Source of the DNA: Candidatus Dojkabacteria bacterium
Lineage (GTDB): Bacteria > Patescibacteriota > Dojkabacteria > GCA-002793355
Assembly (NCBI GenBank): GCA_015489555.1
Contig: WFZN01000077.1
Coordinates: forward strand, 1-7,601
Direction: 5' to 3'
DNA length: 7,601 nucleotides
The position numbers and the translations under genes are program-made. Below the pieces are notes generated by a model, which was not told the DNA's origin, did not search any database, and worked only from the letters and a program-made list of their open reading frames with translations. Shown here piece by piece: positions 1-6,900 of this stretch (position 1 is its first letter; each line of letters begins with the position of its first letter).

Positions 1-27
1 ATAAGAGACAGGTACTACCTTTATCAT
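1..27 (-). CDS. Possible start of a further gene, cut by the left edge
   Basis: An ATG at 27-25 opens a frame that stays open to base 1 and would encode MIKVVPVSY. It begins 11 nt after the TAA of the S41 protease gene, on the same strand, which is the spacing expected for the next gene of an operon. No Shine-Dalgarno sequence precedes it, but none precedes the two genes upstream either. Nine residues are too few to recognise a family, so no function is proposed. It could also be a chance ATG. Confidence 0.3.
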
Positions 28-38
28 GCTAATAAAAA

Positions 39-1343
39 TTATCTTAACTTAGAATTTATGTAATCTTTGGCAGATTCAAGTTGGTTATCTATTCCTTTTT
101 GAACCTTTAATTGTTCATTAAATTTTATCTCTAAATCCGGCACTATAGGACTCGTATGAGTTAACCTCTGTTTATTAGGGAGCAGCCAATACGCAATTGT
201 GTACTTTAACATAGAACCATCATTAAATTCTTTACTAATCTGTACGGTTCCTTTACCAAATGTTTTTGTCCCTACTAAATACGCCCGTTTATAATGTTGT
301 AACACTCCCGCAACAATCTCAGCGGCAGAAGCACTTGCGGAATCAACCAAAACTACCACTGGCACGGAATCAGGGATAGATATCTCACCGACCTCATATG
401 TACGATAGGTTCTTACAATTCCATCTCTTCCTTCTTGAAATACAACAACACTGTTAGAAGGCAAAAAATAACTTAAAAACTCTATAGCGCCTGCTAAAAA
501 TCCACCGGGGTTACCTCTTAAATCAATTATTAAGCTATCGATTACCTTTGTGTCTAACTCACGTTTAACACGCCCCATATAGGAAGCAAGCTCTAACTTC
601 CAATTATCAAAAGTTTCATCTGCAAACCTACTGATACGAAGCATCCCGATGTGTCCGTCTAAAATCTCATATCTCATACTAGGAGCGTCAATCTTTGCTC
701 TTGTTATTTTGACTGTAACCCGTTTATTGTTTTCAGACGGTCTTAACACAGTAAGCTCTACTGTAGATCCCTTGGGACCTCTAATCTTGTTAACAACCCT
801 AACAATAGACTCTCCCACAACTGACTTACCATCTACCTCTACTATAACGTCCCCCACCTTTAAACCAGCTCGCTCAGCTGGCGCTCCTTCAAAAACACCT
901 ACTATTCGTGTATAAGTATGGTATGGCTCAAGAACCGCACCAATACCCTCATATTCACCACTTAAACCTTTCCGGTATTCCTCCCGCTCTTTAGGATCAA
1001 AAAACAATGTAGCAGGATCCCCTATGCTGCTTACTAGTCCTTTAATAGAACCATAATACATTGCCTTATCATCTATCTTTTTAGGATCAACATACTCTTG
1101 TTTTAAAAGCGAATATACCTGCCAATACAACCTAAAGTCTGTAGATATATCCGCAAAACCATCAACTAATGCATTACCATCTTCCTGTTTTACAAGATTT
1201 ACATATTGTAAAAATCGATACTTAACACGATTTGTAAAAGAATCAAAGACAAACGCCACAGCAAAACCAACCACAAAACCAGTAACCATAAACGCAGTCT
1301 CTTTTTTTGCCCTAAACAAAGCTTTGAAATATTTTTTTACCAT
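39..1343 (-). CDS. Membrane-anchored PDZ/S41 C-terminal processing protease
   Basis: This is a 434-residue serine protease of the CtpA/CtpB/Tsp family, which cleaves proteins near their C-termini outside the cytoplasmic membrane. A short basic N-terminus (MVKKYFKALFRAKK) is followed by one hydrophobic segment at about 16-33, an uncleaved anchor or signal. A PDZ domain spans about 125-215, with the GIGAVL carboxylate-binding stretch at 133-138. The S41 core follows, with LRGNPGG at 275-281, the nucleophile Ser339 in SASASAAEI and the general base Lys364 in FGKGTVQ. The 25-residue Ser-Lys spacing matches E. coli Tsp Ser430/Lys455. The protein is full length and catalytically intact. ATG at 1343 is chosen because it places the basic residues directly before the membrane segment. 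It lies 9 nt after the ATPase stop, so the two are probably co-transcribed, although a weak promoter overlaps that stop codon. The substrate cannot be inferred. Confidence 0.95.
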   Translation of the reverse strand: MVKKYFKALFRAKKETAFMVTGFVVGFAVAFVFDSFTNRVKYRFLQYVNLVKQEDGNALVDGFADISTDFRLYWQVYSLLKQEYVDPKKIDDKAMYYGSIKGLVSSIGDPATLFFDPKEREEYRKGLSGEYEGIGAVLEPYHTYTRIVGVFEGAPAERAGLKVGDVIVEVDGKSVVGESIVRVVNKIRGPKGSTVELTVLRPSENNKRVTVKITRAKIDAPSMRYEILDGHIGMLRISRFADETFDNWKLELASYMGRVKRELDTKVIDSLIIDLRGNPGGFLAGAIEFLSYFLPSNSVVVFQEGRDGIVRTYRTYEVGEISIPDSVPVVVLVDSASASAAEIVAGVLQHYKRAYLVGTKTFGKGTVQISKEFNDGSMLKYTIAYWLLPNKQRLTHTSPIVPDLEIKFNEQLKVQKGIDNQLESAKDYINSKLR

Positions 1344-1349
1344 GTATTA

Positions 1350-1377
1350 ATCTTAACACAACATTGAGTAAGGTAAA
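1350..1377 (-). promoter_or_regulatory. Putative weak promoter at the S41 protease start
   Basis: On the minus strand TTTACC (1377-1372) and TAAGAT (1355-1350) are separated by 16 nt, each matching 4 of 6 sigma-70 consensus bases. The -10-like box overlaps the ATPase stop codon, and exactly 6 nt separate it from the ATG at 1343, so transcripts would start on the A of the ATG. No Shine-Dalgarno sequence lies before this ATG. The boxes are weak and may be chance matches in AT-rich DNA. Confidence 0.28.
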
Positions 1378-2855
1378 GACACTAATAAAACTTGCTTATC
1401 ATTAAACCGTACAATCTTAGTAGAATATTCGAGCTGATCATTTGGAAACTGCAACTTAGGCACAAAGATTACTACATTTTTGTTACGAGTATGTTTGACA
1501 AATTTCTCTAAGGTAGTATCGAATTTCCGTACATCGGCATAAGGAGTAACAACCGTACCAAAAGTAATACCATACCAATCGAAAACAAAATCAACTCTGT
1601 GATTATCATAATCTGCCCAATAAAACAAACGCGGAGGGTTATCAAAAAACTCAAACGCAGTTAAAAACTGATTGACTAATACAGAAGCTACCGCCCTACT
1701 CTTGGCTTTATTGTCATTAGCTAGTGCCGCTACAGAATCAACATGAGATAAAACATTCACCAATCCGGGGTCGATATAGTACAACACAACACTTTTAGTA
1801 GCTTCTTTTCCTGTACCACGCACATATGGATATACCCTTTTTATAAGAAACGTATTCTCAAGCAAATCAAGATACCTGTACAAACTAGGACGTGCTACCC
1901 CAACATCTTTTGAAACTTTTTGTATATTTAACAACATACCCGATTGCTCAGCAAAAGCCCCAAGACTTAACCCAAACAATTCAAGATCAAGATTCCGAGA
2001 TATAAAACCGATTTCTCGCTCAAGATATATACTCACATAATTTCGTATAACCTCAATACGCTCATTCAATGGTACTTGAAATATTCTAGGCAACCCACCG
2101 TAAAACAAAGACTCCCAAAAGATTCCAATTACCTCTCGTTTGTCTTCACGAATATGTATATACATTTTCTGAAGGTATTCCTCTACCTGTTTTTTAAGGC
2201 CGTCTGTCGTTGGTGCATTTCTTCCTTCCAGTTCATCTAAAATGTCTGTACCTTCATGACTAGATTCATTACCACGCAAAGAAAGCAGTAAATCTTTTAA
2301 CCACATAAGATTAGCTCCTTTTTTAAATGACACAAGCTCTCCAAAATTAATCGGGTAAAGATGTATATATTCTATACGCCCTGCTAAGGTCTCTACCATT
2401 TTATCTTTGAAATTCGTCACAGAGGAACCGGTTATCAAAAACTTTACATTTTTACCGTTTACATCGTATACCTGTTTTATCCAATCAAGTAGCATAGGAA
2501 ACTTCTGAATCTCATCAATAAAAACAAATACCTTTTTTCTTACTCGTGTTAGTGGCTCTCCTAGCGCAAGATTTATATCTTTTTCAATAAAGCTCACATC
2601 TTTTTTTAAAGCAGCACGCAGGTTAATGTCATCTAAATTATATTGAAATACTCTTTTACTTATTACAAACTCCCCTTCAGATGTTTTACTTTTTAACATC
2701 TTAGCCATCACCCAATCTGTAACGTGACGCATCAATGTACTTTTCCCCACCTGCCTAGCCCCGGCTACCATGGTTACCACGTTTTTAGCTAAGGAATTAT
2801 ACAATTTTTCCTCGACCGCCCTGGGGATGTATAACGTAGCATCACTTCTTGTCAT
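1353..2855 (-). CDS. DUF4143-family P-loop (AAA-type) ATPase
   Basis: This 500-residue protein belongs to the large, poorly understood group of ATPases that pair an N-terminal AAA_14-type domain with DUF4143. Visible motifs are the N-terminal YIPR signature (9-12), Walker A GARQVGKS (32-39), Walker B VFIDEIQ (111-117) with Asp114/Glu115, a sensor-1-like ITGSS (141-145), and LAGRIEYIHLYPINFGEL (158-174 region). A predicted winged-helix segment occupies about 302-345. The C-terminal part keeps the aromatic-x-VDFVF core (421-425) of the PD-(D/E)xK-like fold, but the usual downstream E-V-K is replaced by VVTPY (435-439), so nuclease activity is unlikely. The charged linker between FGEL and FYGGLPRIF (about 178-250) looks roughly 40 residues longer than usual for the family. 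The ATG is supported because YIPR normally sits near the N-terminus and a strong promoter abuts it. Cellular role and partner are unknown; the S41 protease gene follows after 9 nt. Confidence 0.93.
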   Translation of the reverse strand: MTRSDATLYIPRAVEEKLYNSLAKNVVTMVAGARQVGKSTLMRHVTDWVMAKMLKSKTSEGEFVISKRVFQYNLDDINLRAALKKDVSFIEKDINLALGEPLTRVRKKVFVFIDEIQKFPMLLDWIKQVYDVNGKNVKFLITGSSVTNFKDKMVETLAGRIEYIHLYPINFGELVSFKKGANLMWLKDLLLSLRGNESSHEGTDILDELEGRNAPTTDGLKKQVEEYLQKMYIHIREDKREVIGIFWESLFYGGLPRIFQVPLNERIEVIRNYVSIYLEREIGFISRNLDLELFGLSLGAFAEQSGMLLNIQKVSKDVGVARPSLYRYLDLLENTFLIKRVYPYVRGTGKEATKSVVLYYIDPGLVNVLSHVDSVAALANDNKAKSRAVASVLVNQFLTAFEFFDNPPRLFYWADYDNHRVDFVFDWYGITFGTVVTPYADVRKFDTTLEKFVKHTRNKNVVIFVPKLQFPNDQLEYSTKIVRFNDKQVLLVSLPYSMLC

Positions 2856-2860
2856 ACTAA

Positions 2861-2890
2861 ACTATAGCACAACAGAGAAATTCCTGTCAA
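2861..2890 (-). promoter_or_regulatory. Near-consensus sigma-70 promoter giving a leaderless ATPase mRNA
   Basis: On the minus strand a perfect -35 box TTGACA (2890-2885) is followed by an 18-nt spacer and TATAGT (2866-2861), 5 of 6 to the -10 consensus. Only five bases separate the -10 box from the ATG at 2855, so the expected start point (about 2854-2855) falls on the initiation codon itself. There is no room for a 5' leader or ribosome binding site, so the mRNA would be leaderless. The promoter probably serves both the ATPase and the protease downstream. Confidence 0.65.
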
Positions 2891-2950
2891 GACCAGCAAA
2901 ACATGGAGTACAAAAACAAGATACGTCAAATCCTTGCGATGGTAATTATG

Positions 2951-2997
2951 TGTAAACACAGTACAAATCTGAATTTATGTCTTACAGTGTTTTTACA
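2951..2997. repeat. Imperfect inverted repeat downstream of trmH
   Basis: In the 146-bp gap between trmH and the ATPase gene (2856-3001), TGTAAACACAGT (2951-2962) faces an imperfect complement, ACAGTGTTTTTACA (2984-2997), across a loop of about 21 nt. In the minus-strand transcript this could form an AT-rich stem after the trmH stop, but no clean U-run follows. It could be a weak terminator or a protein-binding site for the ATPase promoter about 60 bp downstream. Apart from that promoter the gap shows no gene. Confidence 0.3.
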
Positions 2998-3001
2998 TCC
3001 C

Positions 3002-3691
3002 TCAAATACCAAGCCACTGTTTTAATACCACAATTTTTTCATTAGTAATTTCAAAGTCCCTATTTATACTGGTAGTAATACTAAACAAAAAAACGCCAAC
3101 ACTTACCGACAGGTTGAGACTCTCAACAAAACCATACATAGGTATATATACCTTCAGATCTGCAGCCTCTATAAATGTACCTGATAATCCCCTATGTTCG
3201 TTTCCAAAACCTATAACAAAAGGGCGTAATTTGTTCCAATTTACATCATTAATCGACACAGCGTCTTTATCTATCACTGTAGCTACAATATTTAATCCAA
3301 CTTTACGATACCGCTCTATGGCTCTATCTAAATTGTTGTATAAAGAAACACTTAACCACTTATTAGCAGAAGCTGATGTCTTCTTACCAACCTTATAAGG
3401 ATTAAATTGATTTTGCTCATTAAAGATCAGATCAACGTACTGTAGACCAAAAGCATCTACACTACGCATAGCCGCAAGCACGTTGTGAGGATCGTGAATA
3501 TCCTCGAAGGCAACACTTATGTCAGTAACTCTTAGCATCAACCTAGTTATAATACGCAAGCGTCTATTAGGACTAAGTTCTGCTAATTTAATACGTATAT
3601 CCTCTGGAAAATGTTTATATACCCTATCAACCTGTTCTAACAACTCGTTTGGGATAAAATCACGTAGATTCTTCCTAGTAGATGCCACCAA
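3002..3691 (-). CDS. trmH: TrmH-type tRNA (guanosine-2'-O)-methyltransferase (SpoU/SPOUT family)
   Basis: TrmH enzymes transfer a methyl group from S-adenosylmethionine to the 2'-OH of guanosine 18 in the D-loop of tRNA. All three SPOUT motifs are present. Motif 1 runs from IHDPHN (65-70) to RSVDAFG (76-82), with Asn70 and Arg76 spaced as Asn35 and catalytic Arg41 of Thermus TrmH. Motif 2 is IGFGNEHRG (160-168). Motif 3 is IPMYGFVESLNLSVSV (183-198), the knot region that binds the cofactor. The KTSASANKW segment (104-112) also matches TrmH. The paralogues TrmL and RlmB are less likely but not excluded. The start is uncertain: the frame opens with TTG (3691) and GTG (3688), and the next Met is residue 52, inside the conserved region. 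AAGG at 3710-3707 is too far upstream to be a good ribosome site. About 45 N-terminal residues precede the core. The gene lies about 30 nt after 5S rRNA with no terminator between. Confidence 0.9.
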   Translation of the reverse strand: MVASTRKNLRDFIPNELLEQVDRVYKHFPEDIRIKLAELSPNRRLRIITRLMLRVTDISVAFEDIHDPHNVLAAMRSVDAFGLQYVDLIFNEQNQFNPYKVGKKTSASANKWLSVSLYNNLDRAIERYRKVGLNIVATVIDKDAVSINDVNWNKLRPFVIGFGNEHRGLSGTFIEAADLKVYIPMYGFVESLNLSVSVGVFLFSITTSINRDFEITNEKIVVLKQWLGI

Positions 3692-3720
3692 AACAACTTT
3701 TGGAAACCTTATTTACAAAG

Positions 3721-3837
3721 GCCCGGCCACGGCCTATTTTCCCCGCCATAGCGGCGAGTATCTTCGGCGCTGGGGCGTTTCACCGCAAGGTTCGGAATGG
3801 GGTCAGCGGTGGTTCCACCCCGCTTGGGTGACCGGGT
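3721..3837 (-). rRNA. rrf: 5S ribosomal RNA, isolated from 16S/23S
   Basis: The minus strand encodes a complete 5S rRNA of about 117 nt. The ends pair in a 9-bp helix I without mismatch except one G-U: CCCGGUCAC (3836-3828) with GUGGCCGGG (3730-3722). The interior has the highly conserved CCCCAUUCCGAAC loop, the GUGAAACGCCCCAGCGCCGA segment and a GC-rich helix IV near the 3' side. The GC-rich composition stands out from the AT-rich surroundings. The gene is not preceded by 23S: the upstream 3.6 kb holds a surface-protein gene. It has its own promoter, and trmH follows. The exact mature ends are estimated from helix I. Confidence 0.94.
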
Positions 3838-3842
3838 ATTAA

Positions 3843-3848
3843 ATTATA
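3843..3848 (-). promoter_or_regulatory. Perfect TATAAT -10 box of the 5S rRNA gene
   Basis: On the minus strand TATAAT (3848-3843) lies 6 nt before the first helix-I base of 5S rRNA, so transcription should start at or within a base of the mature 5' end (about 3836-3837). No good -35 box is seen; the best-placed hexamer is ACAGAA (3871-3866). That position is covered by a short palindrome, AACAGTTCTGTT (3861-3872), which could be an operator or chance. The remainder of the 141-bp gap (3838-3978) shows no gene and no convincing terminator for the upstream surface-protein gene. Confidence 0.6.
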
Positions 3849-3978
3849 CACTATGTTAAAAACAGTTCTGTTAGAGTAAAAGGTGTCAGGCTAACTCGTC
3901 CTTATTCCACTATTTTTGCTAAATGCATCCAGCAGGACCCTACTTAGAGGCCTCAATTCAAAAGCAACAGACAACCTC

Positions 3979-6900
3979 CTATTGCCTTTTTATAATTACG
4001 TAATTAAAGATCATTTCTCTATCGGTAGGTTCTGTAAGATAAATGATAAATTGCCCGTCTTCTACCTTAATAAAGTACGGCACCATAGGCCCCTCTCTTA
4101 AAGTTGCAATTACTACATCTTCAACACTTAACCCTTTAACATTAACAACTACTCTTCCCCTCATTGCCGCTAAAACAACACTCCCCGACATACTAGACCC
4201 ATTTCGTATCTGTATAGAATCAGTAACAACAGACGATACAGACAAACTACCGTTTATTGCCACATCGCCCTTTACAACCATATCTCCATTTGAGTCAACC
4301 CTAAGACTCCCGTTACCTACATTTAATGATGCGCTACTTAATGTAGAAGCACTTACATCAGTAGCAATCAACCGAGTAGACACCAATCTACCTATATTTA
4401 CGTCATATGAGGTTCCTAAAACATTATTGTTTAATGTCCAATAACTAGAAGTCCCGCCCTGCCCAGATACCTCTTCTACCTTAGCATCTAGTGCTTTTAT
4501 TGCCTCAACTACATAAGGAATAAAATCATTGTAGTCTATTGCTAAGCTTCCATCTGTTAGGTGTTTTACTATACTTGGCAATACTTGTTCTACATCTTGA
4601 GCAATAAATCCAACATCTCTCTCTTTGCTTGCCTTCCAAGTGTAAGAGACTCCTTGAAGTTGAAGCACCTTTGATAAGGCTACCTCAGAATTTATATTTA
4701 CTATATCTTCCTTCCAATTCCTATCAGAGAATGTCATCCAAGCATTAGATATAGCTACACTACCGTCTCCTGGATCACCCACCTGTAACGGATATTGTGG
4801 ATTATCTGTGTGTATTCCGACTAAACCGTTTTTTACGACAAAGTTTACCTGTAAAGACCCTGTAGAAGAAGTTACAGTCTCCTCTGCTTCAACACTTACC
4901 CCAGGTTCTTGCGTAGCATATTTTCTAACACGTACCCAATAAAAGTAAGCATCCAGTGCTGGCCCAGTCCCCCAGGTTTTACCAAATAACACAAGATTGT
5001 GGTCGTCATTGAACTGATTCGCACTATCCACTGTTAATTCACCATAATTTGCAGTATAAGGGCGCGTACCTCCAGCCGGTACGTGAACAATAGATAGTTT
5101 ATAAGTATCCCTACCATCTGTCACACCACCTATAACTGTTCCGGTGTTATTGTTTACTCCTTCTAATCTTAATTGATCGTCTGCATATATTCCCCAGAAT
5201 GAAACATTATCCAAATTCGTGTACTCGCCTATACCTGTATGTATCTCCGTGCTACTTGGGCTTCTCGTTCCTGTAACATATGTCTCAAATACAGAATCGT
5301 AATTAAAAGCCTGCAAGGTTGATACAAAAGCTCCATCTTCGATATTCCCGCCCCACCAATCACACGGAGTACCATTAGTACACTGAATATGCAAAGCACC
5401 TCCACTAACAGAGATTGAACCATTACCAGGGTGAGTATTCCACTTAGTTGCATCTAACGAGGTACCATTGAAATCATCAAAGAAATCGAATACGGCGTCT
5501 CCGTTTGAAGCATCAGTTGCTGTACTATTCCCGTAATACACATAAACATACGTGGCACTTACTGGCTGTAAATTTAACTTTACCCAGATTAAAGTGTTAG
5601 CTGTATTACACGTATCAGGCTCTACCCAATACGGCAATTGGGTAACGCCATCTGCCGCTGTCACCCGTATATCACCACAATCTGACTTCATCTTACTAAC
5701 CGCGATAAGCGACTGTGTATCCAAAACAACCTTTACTTGAAACTCATCTAAAGCAGTCGTGTTAGGATTATCTATGGTAACTCTTCGTCTATAGTTCCAA
5801 CCTGTCAAAAATGAGGTCTGACTCGCATATTGACTCTCAACCTTTAATAATTCCCCCCCTAGCCCAGAATCAAAAATGTGAAGTTTACCAGTAGGAGAAC
5901 TTGTACCTATCCCTACATTACCTCCTTCAAGATTAAGCACCAAATTGTTACCTTTTGGGTTTATGTATAAAGGCTTACCAAAATGACTTTGTATCCAGCT
6001 GTAAGAACTATCACCCCCAAGCCTCAAAGAGGTCCCGTTAAAAGTACGTATGTCTACAACCCCAAAACCGTTCCCATCCGAATCAGAACTTCTCACTGTT
6101 AACTTAGCACTTGGGGATGTAGTACCAATTCCAACTAAACCACTATTGGGATTTATAACAGTGTTGTTACTTAACGGGTTTACGTATAACGGCTTTGAGT
6201 TAAAGCTCTGAATCCAACCGTAACTAGAATCCCCCCCAACCCCGACCTTTACCCCACCAGTGGTGCCAAAACTTACAATAGGATTAAGATTATCATCTGC
6301 TCCAAGCACGGTTAAGACCTCAGTAGGACTATCCGTACCTATACCCACTTTCCCTAAAGTATAAATATCATCATTTATGTTGTCTGACGCATTACTACTA
6401 CCTACTTCATACCAATTATGGGAAGAAATCGCCTGCCAACTATCATTGTCACGATAAAACAACTGTCGTGTAGACAAATTATAGTAAAGTGTCCCCTCTC
6501 CAAAAAGGTAAAAAGAAGGATGAGTAGAAGACCTACCTATCCCCACAGGCCCTGTAAACAAAGCATTACCTTCTACATGCAATTTTGCATTAGGCCAAGC
6601 TGTGCCTATTCCAACATCTCCAAAAGTATAGATAGAGTTATTTATATTCTGGGGTATTCTATTAGTGTCTACCTCTAACCAATCCAAATCACTTGCTACC
6701 AGATCCACCCATCCTGTACCATCATAATAATAAACCTTCTGGGTTGATGTATCATAATACAGGCTTCCTTCTCCGATTGCAACAGGCTGGGCTGAGAAAT
6801 TCCCCAATCTAACCTGCCCGCCACTAGCATATATATCTCCCGCGACCTCCAGGGTAGACGATGGGTTATTTGTGCCAATACCTACATTACCGCTGTTATC

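Noticed and set aside
649..915. Plus-strand open frame inside the S41 protease gene
   Set aside because: It lies entirely opposite a well-supported protease coding region covering the PDZ domain, and its low-complexity Thr/Ser/Leu-rich translation has no family features.
3002..3004. UGA at the end of trmH as a glycine codon (code 25 of Gracilibacteria/SR1)
   Set aside because: The reading ends at a plausible TrmH C-terminus and no other internal UGA is needed in any gene, so standard code 11 is sufficient.
3519..3842. Plus-strand open frame across trmH and the 5S gene
   Set aside because: It overlaps the conserved 5S rRNA and the start of trmH on the opposite strand. GC-rich rRNA often leaves such false frames.
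3838..3978. tRNA gene or rho-independent terminator in the gap upstream of 5S
   Set aside because: No T-loop (GGTTCGA-type) or acceptor pairing was found. The only hairpins (around TGCT/AGCA and GAGGCCTC) are short or lack a loop and are not followed by a U-run on the minus strand.
4043..4444. Plus-strand open frame of 133 codons opposite the end of the giant CDS
   Set aside because: It is antisense to continuous coding sequence of the giant protein and shows no recognisable domain or ribosome site.
5229..5453. Minus-strand alternative frame of 74 codons inside the giant CDS
   Set aside because: It is embedded in the lectin-like domain in another frame. The main frame carries clear domain sequence throughout, so no frameshift is implied.
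5917..6885. CRISPR-like periodic repeats
   Set aside because: The periodicity is about 215-270 bp, the copies are diverged at DNA level, and they lie in frame inside one coding region; they are protein repeats.
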